Assembly (NCBI GenBank): GCA_019671005.1
Contig: CM033724.1
Location: forward strand, 20,995,786-21,059,785
Direction of reading: 5' to 3'
Length of the DNA stretch: 64,000 nucleotides
Origin: Hibiscus mutabilis
Taxonomy: Eukaryota; Streptophyta; Magnoliopsida; Malvales; Malvaceae
The position numbers were made by a program, and so were the translations under genes. Within the stretch, counting starts at the first letter, position 1; the number at the start of each line of letters is the position of its first letter. Below, piece by piece: positions 47,885 to 58,590 of the stretch. The notes beneath the pieces are model-generated. The model was not told where the DNA came from, ran no database searches, and saw nothing but the letters and a program-made list of their open reading frames with translations.

Positions 47885-49260
47885 TCGGATTACCATATGC
47901 TCTAATGATTTTTCTATTGTATAGCTTTATTTTCTTTGGATATAACAAAATTAGGGAGAAATATAATTACAAAATTTTCAAAAAAAAAATTCTCAAAGAA
48001 ATTTTCTATTCTAGGGTGTTGTCTTACAAAATTATTTTCTAATAGGGAGACAATTCTTTTTTCATAAAATTGGGAAACTATTGAAAATATAGAAGATTTT
48101 TATTTTCATAAAAATGTAAAATATTTACGAAAACATGTTTGATTGTAAAATCAAAAAATAAATTTTAAAAAAGAAAACAAAAAATGAGTAAAAATATGAA
48201 AAACATAAAAGGATGTTTTCAATATTTTCATTACAATTATTTTGGAAATTTAGAAACAAGGCTTAAGTGATACAGGATCAAATCCTTTAAATAGAATATT
48301 TTTATTTTAATAACATTTAACTATTTTGTTTTATCATTGTTTCAAATCGTCGTAAAAATATTTTTGGGTAAAATACATAAATGGTCCTCCAACTATAAGA
48401 TTTTTTTGTTAAGCCCCTCAACTATAAAAAATTACAAAAGGGTCACATGACTTAAACCAACTGACAAATTGGTCCTTTTCCATTAAAATTTTAACAACAA
48501 ATGACGTGACAATTAATAAAATTGATATAATAACAAATTTAGTCCTCAATTTTTACACTTTATTTTATTTTGGTTCCAACTCTAAAAAATTAACCCTTGA
48601 CATTTCAATATTCTATTAATATAATCCCTATTTCCCTATTTTCTTCACTTAATCTTTCTATCATCATCTTCTTTGTCAATCCAAGCGCCATCGAACATAC
48701 CTTAGGAAAACAACTATCACAAATAACTCCCCGAATCAAAACACAAAAAATCTTATAAAACCCTAAAAATGTCCTAATAAAACAACTAAATCAAAACCAA
48801 AATTGTTTCTTCAGACAATCAATTGTTCACATTTCATGATAGAAACATAAAATCAAAGGACGCATGAATTGAATTGTTTTGTCAATTAGTATAAACTCAA
48901 ATAACACATCAAAATAGATGGTTTAAATGTTTTATATTTTTATTAAGTATAAAAATTATTTTATTTTTTTAATTTTAAAACTTTGCTTTGTTTAGTCATA
49001 TTTTATTTTTATAGTTATAATATCCATTTAAAATAATTATATTCTAATTTAATTATTGAGTAATTATTTTTTCCTTTTTTTTTTGGAAAAATTATATACC
49101 AAACACATTTTCATTTCTATTAATCAAATTTGATTTTTATTTTTGAAAAACTAAAAATAAAATTTATTTTCTGAAAATGAAAATATTTTCTAGAACCAAA
49201 AGGACCATAAACTTTGACACATTTTTAAAATAATTTTTTTAAATAATGGTTTTGTTATAT

Positions 49261-49275
49261 CAAAAAGAGGGAGAT
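49261..49275 (+). promoter_or_regulatory. SIRE polypurine tract before LTR S1
   Basis: CAAAAAGAGGGAGAT just before TGTTAGC; the same ending (TATATCAAAAA..GGGAGA) precedes the LTR at 53898. Typical of SIRE 3' ends. Confidence 0.8.
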
Positions 49276-50507
49276 TGTTAGCTTTATTGATCTTGCTATA
49301 ACACAAACAAGTTAAATTGTAAAAATTAGAAAAATCTTTGATACATTTTAAATTTGTCAAAACATGTTGTAACTTATAAAAATTAGGCTTGAGGGCTACT
49401 TTTGCCCCTGTAGTAGTCCCAATTTATCGATTTTTCCATTATGGTATTTTCGCATCAATTTAGCCCCTGAAGTAGTCGAATTGCATCAGTGTTTACCCCT
49501 TGATTGAAATAATAACATTGACTTTAGTCAGTCAAGGGCAAACAGTGATGCAATTCGACTACTTCAGAGGTTACATTGATACGAAAATACCATAGGGATG
49601 AAAACGACAAATTGGGACTTCTATAGGGGCAAAAGTAACCCTTAAGCCTAAAAATTACTTCCTAAGATTGGGAACTTAATTTAATTTTTAAAATACCTTT
49701 TGAAAGTAAAAACAAGACAAAATTGGACATTTTTATAAGAAGGATTGATACCTTTTTAGTGGTTTCGATGCCTTTAACAAATTTTTGAAATATGGAATTC
49801 CAGTGTACTCAAAGGTTTTGATACCTTTTGTTGGTTTTAATACCCTATGTTTCTAACGGTCAAATTTTGTTTTTCCACGTTCAATGTTTCAAAACCCTTG
49901 AGTAAGGTTTTGATACCTCTGTGCATGTGAGCATTTAATGTCCAATTGTAATGGCTTCCAACACCTCCAAACTAACTCCAAAGACCCACCATGACTACAA
50001 AATAGTTAGTATATATAAAAAAGGTCTTTAAACAATAGAGGGAAAAAAAGAAAGCTACACCAAAATTCTAGTGCTCAAAATCCAACTTTATAATCATTTA
50101 TTAATTTCTATCTTTGAATCTAGTTGGGCCTTTCATTGTAATTTTTTTTCTAGTGTTCTTGGGTGAACTTAAATTGTTTTGAACATTTTCCTTGTGAGGA
50201 TCTTCATTAATTTGCAAAACTTTTATTCTATCTTTAGGAAAAAGTGTTCTCAAGATTTTTCGAGTATAAATATTGAGGGTTCGTGTAAGGTTATTCTTTA
50301 TCCTTAGAGGTTGAACACATTAGTAACTTTGTGAAATTCTTAGTGAAGATAGCTAAGGTATTGGATGTAGAATTTATTGAGCAAGTTGAACCACCATAAG
50401 TCTCTTTTGCAATTTTCTATTTCCTGCAAAAGCTTGCACCGATTTTTTTAAATTGTCAATTCACTCTCTATTGACAACTTTTCATTGGTTGATTGACTGA
50501 CTCAACA
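49276..50507 (+). repeat. LTR S1 of a SIRE element, containing a MITE
   Basis: Begins TGTTAGC after a polypurine tract and ends ACTCAACA, followed by leader sequence (AGAATCAGACCAATAATTTA) that belongs inside an element. Without the 263 bp MITE and its duplication it is about 960 bp. A TATA box (AGTATATATAAAA) lies at 50010-50022. Degenerate GATACC motifs at 49745-49915 correspond to the ACCGATAC clusters of the other SIRE LTRs. Confidence 0.78.
49377..49657. mobile_element. Palindromic Mutator-like MITE with 9 bp target duplication
   Basis: Almost the whole 263 bp (49386-49648) folds back on itself. The left arm begins GGCTTGAGGGCTACTTTTGC and the right arm, reversed, GGCTTAAGGGTTACTTTTGC. 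The arms are about 120 bp each around a short centre near 49505-49530. TAAAAATTA flanks both sides (49377-49385 and 49649-49657). A 9 bp duplication and long terminal inverted repeats point to the Mutator superfamily. No transposase. Confidence 0.9.
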
Positions 50508-51073
50508 ACAATTAAAATAGAATCAGACCAATAATTTAGTAGTCTTGGAGTTAGTTTACCTTTTTTCTTTTAAAAAGATTAATTTATTTTCATCTCAAAA
50601 GTACTTGACTGTATGAGTACTTTCATCTATATCTTATGGAATGATGCCTTATGAGGATCTCCATTAGTTTGCAAAATTTGTATTCTATCTTTAGGAAAGA
50701 GTATTCTCAAGATTTTTGGGTGTAAATCTTGAGGGTTTGTGAAAGGTTACACATTTTCCTTAAAGGTTGAACACATAGTGACTTTGTGAAATCCTTAGTG
50801 TAGACAGCTAAGGTAATGGATGTAGACTTTATTGAGCAAGTTGAACCACTATAAATCTCTTGTGAAAATTTTTATTTCTTGCAAAAGCTTCCACCAATAT
50901 TTTAAATTGTCAATTCACTCTCTCTTGACCACTTTCATTGATTGATTGATTGACTCAACAGTGGTCAAAATAGAATCAGACCAATAATTTAGTGGTCTTG
51001 GAGATAGTTACTTTTTTTTTTTTTAGGAAGATTCATTTATTTTCATCTCAGACGTACTGGACTATATATGTAG
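50190..51073 (+). repeat. Tandem duplication of SIRE LTR end plus leader (about 450 bp, two copies)
   Basis: 50195-50640 and 50645-51073 align end to end: TGAGGATCT.CATTA, TTCTATCTTTAGGAAA, ATTGAGCAAGTTGAACCAC, GACTCAACA, AATCAGACCAATAATTTAGT. Each copy holds an LTR end and the sequence after it. The second copy is cut by the LTR at 51074. Confidence 0.85.
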
Positions 51074-51950
51074 TGTTAAGATATTGATTTTGACTTAAAC
51101 CAAATTTGCAAAAATAATTCAAAGTCCAAATAGGCTCTGACTGTCAATACGGTCTTTCACGTACCGATACCCAGAAGAGCTCGTACCAGTATGGTTGCCC
51201 GTGTATCGATACGCCTTTTTGTTTCCCTAAAACTTTATTTTCCAGCAAGCAAATGTCATACTGATACGACCAAGGCAGTACCGATACGAAAGTATTGCGT
51301 ATCGGTATCCAATGCAAAAATGTTGTAACAACTCTTTCCATTTTAAGGAAGGTATCGATACTCGAAGTACCGTACCAATACTGAAGGTTTCAGAACTACA
51401 TTTAATGTTGGAAATAAAGTGCCAACGGCTCTAATAACCCCCAATGACTAAAAATGGTCATGAACCCTTTAGAGGGTTTAAAAGACCTCTTCAAGCAGCC
51501 ATGGAACACCAAGAAACTCAATTCCAACATTCTTTGTATAGAGGAATTGTTTAGTGCTTAAATTTTCAAATTCCTAGTAGATACCACTAGTGAGCAAAAT
51601 TGTCACATTTGCTCAAATGTTTAGGTTTTGGGTGAGTGCTTAAATTGAAAACATATAAGTCTTGTAAGGTTTTCCTTGTTTGCATAATTTGTATTCTCTT
51701 TGAGAGTGTGTGTCTTAAAGCTTTTAGGTATAAGCTTTGAGGTTGTGTAAAGGTTATCTCCTTGAGCCGAGAAAAAGGAAAGACAAATTAGTGAATTTGT
51801 GGAAAATCCTTTGTGGGGAAGCGAAGGTAGTGGAGGTAAACTTAGTTGAGAAGTCGAACCACTATAAATCATTGTGCAAAATTTTAATTTCAAATTGCTT
51901 CCACCACAATCACTCAATGACCAATTCACCATCTCTTGGCTCACCTATGA
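51074..51950 (+). repeat. 5' LTR of SIRE element S2 (right edge approximate)
   Basis: Begins TGTTAAGATATTGATTTTG, matching 53898 onward, including AATAATTCAAAGTCCAAATA and the ACCGATAC/ACCAGTA cluster (51145-51390). The tail near 51900-51950 (CCAATTCACCATCTCTTGGC) is the SIRE LTR end. Confidence 0.82.
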
Positions 51951-51956
51951 AATGAT

Positions 51957-52710
51957 GATGTCAAAGGGGGAGAAGAAAGAAGAAAACGAAGATGAAATGG
52001 ATGTTGCTCTGAAATCCTCATCAAGTCGACAAGAAGATTAAAGTGGAGAGGAAGATAAAGATGAAGAGATACCCAAGCTCTTCAAGAAGCTCAAAAGATT
52101 CATGAAGTGCAAAAAAAGAAGCTAGACATGAATCAATAATGAAGAGAATGGATCACATCATATGCTTTGAATGCAAGAAGTTAGGACACGTCAAGTACGG
52201 TTGTCCAAAGCTAAAGAAGAAGGGATCATGCCATAAGAAGAATGCATTTGCGGCTACATAGAGTGATGAAGAGGACTCCACCGGTGATGATGTAGCCAAC
52301 CTTTGTCTCTTGGAAGTCGAAGAAGATTCAAGGGTAACTTCTAATTCATCTACTTCAATTTCATATACATTTGATGAATTACAAAATGCCTATGGTGAGT
52401 CGGTTTTAGAATTTGAAAACCATATTTTGAAAAATAAGAAAATGGTTTTCAAAATTGAAAGTTGAAAATGATTTGCTTTCTAAAACCAATTTTGAACTTG
52501 AATAAAAGTTTAAGGAGTTTGAGCAAAAGAATTTTGATTTACAAAACTTGCTTCAAAAAGTTCAAGAGGATCATAAAAAAGAATTGGATGATTTTAGAAA
52601 AGAAAAACATTTGATTTACAAAAGTTTTGAAAAGAAAAATGGAGAATACGCCAAAACTAATTTTGTAAAATCAATTTTTTATGTAAAACAATCTAGTTCC
52701 CCTAGATTTT
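51957..52710 (+). pseudogene. SIRE S2 gag C-terminal part
   Basis: Begins in the acidic Lys/Glu stretch (KGEKKEENEDEMDVALKSSS), so the main gag domain is missing. The zinc knuckle CFECKKLGHVKYGCP is at about 52163-52207, with C-2-C-4-H-4-C spacing. Then come SDEEDSTGDDVANLCLLEVE, a coiled-coil-like Lys/Glu/Gln region (KFKEFEQKNFDLQNLLQKVQ, DHKKELDDFRKEKH) and SSPRFF. Stops and a frameshift interrupt it. No protease, integrase, RT or RNase H follows, so S2 cannot move by itself. Confidence 0.85.
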
Positions 52711-53885
52711 TTTAATGGTAAAATGATTAAGAACATTTGGGGTCCCAAAATGACTCATTTTTTCAAATAAAAAAGGAAGACATTGAAAAATGGATTCCAA
52801 AGGGAACTAAATTTTTTGAGACTAATGTCAATGGATCCAAAGCAATTTGGATACAAAAATACAAATGATTGTCATTTGTAACTGTGCTTGAGCATTGATG
52901 ATCAAACTCGAAACTTTGGGAGATCTTGACACACAAGGGATAATGACACTTGAAGAATGAGAGGCTTAACATCCTACCTTGGTTCAAGTGGTAAATTTTT
53001 GTTTCATGCAATTGCTTGATCATGTCCAAATTGTTTTAATCTTGTTTATGATTCAAGCATGTTTGTGTGATTCCATGAATTGCTTAATTGCATATAATAA
53101 AGGGGAGTTTCAATTGCATGAGTTACATGTTTTTGGCCTTTTATGCTCATAGCTATGTATTTAGGCGTAAACTTGTAATATTTGGTTGAATCTTGGTGAA
53201 ACCATGCTTTATATGTTTAAATGTTGTATTTTTGAGAAGCATGTTGATTATTTGTAGAAAAAATGATCAAAATGTTTATCTAAGACATCTTAGAGCCTTT
53301 TTATGAACTTAAGACAAAGTTGTAAGGCTTTTTGAGTTGATTTTGCTACATATTTTCATTAGTTCTTGCTCTTAGTATTGGTACAACCCATACTTATCGA
53401 TACGGCATTCAACCAATACCAATATGAAAGTCTCCGCACTGGTACGCTCAGTCAAAAAGGGACAATTTTGTCTCTTTTTTGTCATGTATTGTGTGCCAAA
53501 TGATATATTTTTATATATGTCATGTTTATTGAAATTCTTGTATTTTATTTTATTTATTTATTTGAAATTTAATATTTCTCTTGAATGTTTGGACTAACAT
53601 TCTTTTGTTGCTTGATTAAGGGGGAGCCAATGTTTTAAAATTCTTTCATATAATTTTTTGAGTCTTTTCTTCAATGTTATCTTGAACTTAAATGCGATTT
53701 CAAACTTTGTTTTGAATTATTTTTTTGATATAACAAAAAAGGGGAGATATAAGTTTGAAAAATTAAATTTGAAAAAGAAAGAAGGGGAACTTTAATATTT
53801 TTCTAAAATATTCTCTTTTCTAAAATTATTTTTTCAAAAGGTGAGAAATTTCAAAAACAAATTTTAAGTGGTTTCGTTATATCAA
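52711..53885 (+). other. 3' interior of S2, non-coding
   Basis: Pol is missing. 53380-53460 has ACCGATAC-like motifs outside the LTR. The phrase GATATAACAAAAAAGGGGAG at about 53732 nearly repeats the polypurine region at 53878-53897, suggesting a small duplication near the 3' end. Confidence 0.6.
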
Positions 53886-53897
53886 AAAAGGGAGAGA

Positions 53898-54750
53898 TGT
53901 TGATATATTGATTTTGATTTAACATAAATGAAAAATGTTTTTTGGATTTCAACCAAATTTGAAAAAATAATTCAAAGTCCAAATAACTTCAAAAATATGT
54001 TATAAAGGTTTTTGACTTGAACAAATGCTTTCAAAATAACCTAATAGTCAAAAACAGGCTCTAAGTACCGATATTCTTTATTGTACTGATACCCAAAAGA
54101 GCCCGTACTGGTACGGTTGCACGTGTACCGATACGCCCTTTTGTTTCCCTAAAACTTCATTTTCCAATAAGCATATCGATACGCGCGGTCCCATACTGAT
54201 ATAGGAAGTATCGCGTCCAGTACCCAGTGCAAAATGTTGTAACGACTTTTTCTACTTTAAGGCAGGTACTGATACCTGAAGTCGCGTACCAACACCGAAG
54301 GTTGTAGAACTGCATTTAATGCTGAAAATAAAGTCCCCAACGGCTCTAATCAACCTCCAATGGCTAGAAACGATCATGAAGCCTTTAGAGGGTTTAAAAG
54401 ACCTCTTCAAGCAAACATAGAACAACAAGAAACTCAATGCCAACATTCTTTGTATAGAGAAATTGTTTTAGTGCTTAAATTGTCAAATTCCTTGTAGAAA
54501 ACACTAGAAAGCCAAATTATCACATTTGCTCAAGTGTTTAGGTTTTGGGTGAGTGCTTAAATTGCAATCATATCCTCTTTGTGAGGTTTTCCTTGTTTGC
54601 TTGATTTCTATTCTCTTTGAGAAAGTGTGTCTCAAAGCTTTGGGGTATAAGCTTTGAGGTTGTGTAAGGTTATTTCCTTGAGCCTAGAAAAAGGAAAGAC
54701 AAATTAGTGAATTTGTAGAAAATCATTAGTAGGGAAGCTAAGGTTGTGGA
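53898..54750 (+). repeat. 3' LTR of SIRE element S2, truncated by element T
   Basis: Starts TGTTGATATATTGATTTTG after a polypurine tract (53886-53897) and follows the 5' LTR to 54750, where TGTAATATCC of element T begins. Confidence 0.88.
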
Positions 54751-54949
54751 TGTAATATCCAATTTTATACTAGTGACCAAAATATAATTTTTGAAAGTTT
54801 AGGGGTTAAAGTGTAAACTTTGGAAAAGTTTAGGGAAAAAGAGTAATTTCAAAATTTGTGTAAGTTAACCCCATAAATGAATAGTTCACCCCCAAGAGTG
54901 GTATTTCTGTGTTATCGGATTTTTCATACGAGGCTTATGTTATTCGAAT

Positions 54950-55024
54950 TTGGATCGAATAAAATTGTTAAGCGTGCTTAGGCTAGAGAAATATTAGGAT
55001 GGGTGACCTCCGAGAAGGTCCCAT
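54950..55024 (+). ncRNA. 5S-rRNA-like segment inside a retrotransposon LTR (3' half, with internal promoter boxes)
   Basis: From 54967 to 55021 the sequence lines up without gaps with the 3' half of plant 5S rRNA: GTTAAGCGTGCTTAGGC (A-box region), the degenerate middle element, then TTAGGATGGGTGACCTCC (C box) and GGTCC. By eye I count about 9 differences in 55 bases. GGATC just upstream (54952-54956) may belong too, but the 5' half is not recognisable. T-runs follow at 55032-55036 and just after. It is not a functional 5S gene. The segment is missing from the 3' LTR, which has a deletion here. Confidence 0.8.
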
Positions 55025-57279
55025 AAAAGTATTTTTGATCGATATTTTTGACTCAGTAAGAGTAGAGAAAATTTGTATGGATTATCGATAAAGGAATTCT
55101 AAGAGAAATTTTATTCTATGAAGATTTTCGATGATTATTGGAATAATAGACTGAGTTAGGAAAATTCAGTCTAAGTTCTTGGAAAATGAAGTTTATATGG
55201 AAAAATAGAGTTTATTTTCCAAATACAGAAATATAGAATTTTCGGATTAAATCCAATAGCTCGGAAAAGGTAAAATCGCAGTAGAAGTATTTTATGGATA
55301 TCGGTATATCAGATCGAATTGAAATTTTAAAGACAATTCCAAAAAATTATGGAAAATTTATAAAATATTATTTTATGAATATTTTATTATATTTAGCTGG
55401 ATTCTAACTAGATTTAGTTAGATTTTAAAGGGATGGCAATTTTTAAGACTTGTGAGTAAATAAAGTTCAGTTGGAGGACAAATTGGTCATTTGCCATGGA
55501 TGGCATTTTTGAAATATTTTGAAACTTTGAGGGCAATTATGAAAGGTGAAAAACACATGGATTTAATCATGGCCATTGATTTTGATGAGATTGAATATTG
55601 GCCATTATAATAAAAGGGCAAATTAGTAATTTCACTAGTTAAATGAATTTAAAATTCATTTAACCTTTACACATGGATTAAATGGAATAAAAAGATGAAT
55701 AAAATCATCTTCATCAGCCAAGGGGCTGTTCGAATGGCACAAAGAAAAGAGGGAAAAATACCAAAAACTTTCCTAGTCCATTTTCAAGGCTTTTGATAAA
55801 AAATTCAAGCAAAGTTGGTAAAGTGGTCTACTCTTCATTCTCTATATATTGATAGTAAAATTTCATGGAATTATGAATTTTAAGTTAGGGATTGAAGAAA
55901 GAGAAACTAGGGTTTCATGGAATTTTGTTAGAGTTGATGTAGTAGATGATGAAATAAGCTTAGTTTTGATAAAAACAAGCTTGAAATCAAGTTACTTTCA
56001 TGTTGGAAGTTATAAAACCCTAATCTTGAAATTTAGGGTTTTGTTAGGGGCTTGAGATTTGATGATTGTATTGAAGGATTTAAGTTGTTTGAAGCTTTAT
56101 GTTGATGTTAGAACTTGAATTTTGATGTTTGAAGATTAAATTCCTATTGGGGACCAATTCAATTTTTTTTTGGAATTTTAGGGACTAAATTGTCAAAATT
56201 TATTCGATGATGGAAAAGGATAGAAAATGAGGTTTCAAGCTTGAATTGACAATTTAGGACCATATTGAACATTTTGAAATGTTTAAGGACCTATTCGGCA
56301 TTTTGAATAAATAAGGGGATGTTTATGAAATTATTATTTTAAAGAGGGATTGGAGAGTAATTTTTGATAATATGATCAAATTAGCTTGAATTGATTATTA
56401 GGGACCAAAATGAAAATTTTTGGAAGTTGAAGGACCGATTCGGTAATTTTGGAAAAAATAGGGATTGGTCTTGAATTTATGGAAAATTGATAGAAGTGAA
56501 GATTTAAGCATGTTATGAAAGTTAAATGATTGAAATGATAAGAAAATAAATTTTAGGGGACCTATTTTGAAAATAAGGAATTTTTGAAGGATCAAATTAA
56601 ATAAAGTTGAAAGTTGAAAGAAGATTCTAGAAATGTTGGAAATAATAAGAAGTTAATTTTTACATGAATTAAATGTACAAATATGGGTAATGACTAAAAT
56701 GTCACTTTTATAAGGTTTAAGGAGTAAAAGGTAATAGTCCAAAATTAGTAAATGACTATGGAAATTGTTCAAGTTGGAGCTTGAAAATTGTTTGATGTCC
56801 AAAATGGTCACTAAAGGTCCTAGGTACCAATTTGGCAATCTTATGGAATTTTGGGAAAAATTTTAGAAAAATATTTTATATTAGAATAAATGTCTTGAAT
56901 CGAATTAGTAATGTTAGATTTAAGTCTAATAAATAATAGTGATAAAGTATGTTCGATTGGTCTTCTACAGTTTAAAAGGAGCTTGAGGGAGACCCGAGTA
57001 ACAAAAAGAAGGATAAGATTATAAAGTGAGCTTAGTGAGGTTGTCTGGCATAAACAGGTGAGTGCAATTTTATATGTTTGCATCATGATGAAAAATGGAA
57101 GACTTGTGATAAGTCGACCCTAATTCGAATTTAATATTGTATTGTTTATATGAAAATTTATTTATTACATATTACAGTAGATGCAAGCTTCATTAGAGCA
57201 AGAGGTAAGAAATTTATTTCTGTATAATGGCATGGCATGTCTATTCATGAAAATGGTTAATTACAAGATTAAAATGAAA

Positions 57280-57790
57280 CAAGATACACCCTGGGGTGCA
57301 AATGGCACTAGCGAGGTTTTTTAATATAAGGAGCAAAGAGTGTCCTTATATGAGGAGCAAAGAGCATCCTCTCGAGTACGTACTCTACATGGCACTACGG
57401 CGCAGATAGGCTATGGGGTTTCCATGGGCCTTTAGCCAGACACAACGATGATATAAAAAGATGTTTACATGAAAGAGCATGAACATGCATATGATATATG
57501 CTATACATGATAGAGATGATACATGTTATACATGATATAGATTACTCATGATACATGAATCGAGATGATACATGACACATGAAGATAAATGTTACATGAT
57601 ACATGAATAGAAATGATACATGGTATATGACAAAGATATTACATGATGCATGATAGAGATATAACATGTTACATGATAGAAATATTACATAATACAGAAT
57701 AGAGATAAATCATGATAAACATGATTATGACGATTCATATGATAGTGATGATATATGAAATGTTGACAATGTGACATGATTGTCAAATAC
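57280..57790. repeat. Degenerate tandem repeats in the LTR of T
   Basis: At about 57325-57370, AGGAGCAAAGAG occurs twice, about 27 bp apart. From 57480 to 57790 the sequence is a drifting array of ATACATGATA/ACATGATAGAGAT words at 10-22 bp spacing. Confidence 0.75.
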
Positions 57791-58426
57791 ATGAAATGTG
57801 TATTACACTCTATACATGATTTACTGAACTATATCACTTTATGTTTTCTTAAACTATTTTTGAATGCCTCACTAAGTTCGTACTTAGCGTGTGTTGTTGT
57901 TTCACACGTAGGTTCTCAGAGATAATCTAATAAGGAGGAGCTGTTGTTTGGGAGATCAAGTTAGTAAAGTGACTACGGTATGTACATCTTAAAAGTACTT
58001 GATATCTAGTGGCATGTACAAATTTAATAAGTATATGTTGGAATGCATTTTAAATGAATAAGTTGGTTTGTAAACCTAAGTTTATAACTTGTTTACGTAC
58101 TATTATGAATGTATTGACTTAGAAAATGGTTTGCTACAAATGGTTATAATTCAAGATATAATTAAATATTATTTAACCCTAGTCGCATAATAATTTTAAA
58201 AATCAAGAAAGGGTCTAGGCAAGATACCTAGTTTTCACCGTGAATAATATTTTCATTTCATTAATATATCTATAATTTTTTAAAAATAATTCAGAGTCGA
58301 AACTTGCTACTTTAGACTGATGTAAATTTTTACTAAAAAAAATTTAAGCCAAGTTTTCTTAATATCTTTATAACATCTTTAATGTGTATTCGATCTACGA
58401 GTATACATTAAGGGTGTTACATTTAT

Positions 58427-58444
58427 TGGTACCAGAGCTACATG
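58427..58444 (+). promoter_or_regulatory. Element T PBS, initiator tRNA-Met
   Basis: TGGTACCAGAGCTACATG, five bases after the LTR end; one change from TGGTATCAGAGC. Confidence 0.85.
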
Positions 58445-58468
58445 TTTAGCCGATTCTGGAGGCTAAAC
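58444..58468 (+). ncRNA. Post-PBS hairpin of element T
   Basis: GTTTAGCC, loop GATTCTGGA, then GGCTAAAC: eight perfect pairs. Same place, same outer stem and similar loop as element V, with a C-G pair replacing T-A. Confidence 0.6.
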
Positions 58469-58590
58469 CGAGTCTAATGTGATTTGTTTTTAAGTAAATG
58501 CCTCTAGGATGTAATATTATTGATGTACTATCTGTATAACTTGATTTTGCTCCTCATATATGTTTGAATAGGTTATTATAGTAGTAAATA

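Larger units (their letters stand above)
46211..49275. other. Unassigned AT-rich DNA
   Basis: No domain-bearing frame on either strand. At 46960-47140 there is a patch of more balanced composition (CAATCCGGCTCTAACTGACC) that might be an old LTR end, but I cannot pair it with anything. An (ATT)n tract lies at 47843-47884. 48365-48560 (GGTAAAATACATAAATGGTC, then AAGCCCCTCAACTATA) resembles ends of plant DNA transposons but has no mate here. The last part (about 49195-49275) is the SIRE tail before the LTR at 49276. Confidence 0.45.
54751..58421 (+). repeat. 5' LTR of element T (3671 bp)
   Basis: Starts TGTAATATCCAATTTT and ends GGGTGTTACA before the PBS. It contains a 5S-rRNA-like segment at 54950-55024, a block of CCCTAA/TTTAGGG words near 56020-56045, repeated GGACCAATT/GGGACTAAA phrases between 56140 and 56830, and an ATACATGA-rich degenerate tandem array at 57480-57790. 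No gene. Confidence 0.93.

Noticed and set aside
47770..48042. 90-codon frame with a Tyr run
   Set aside because: The Tyr run is the (ATT)n microsatellite; flanks have no domain.
54950..55024. Functional 5S rRNA gene
   Set aside because: Only the 3' half is recognisable, with about 9 changes in 55 bases, and it lies in an LTR; annotated as 5S-like only.
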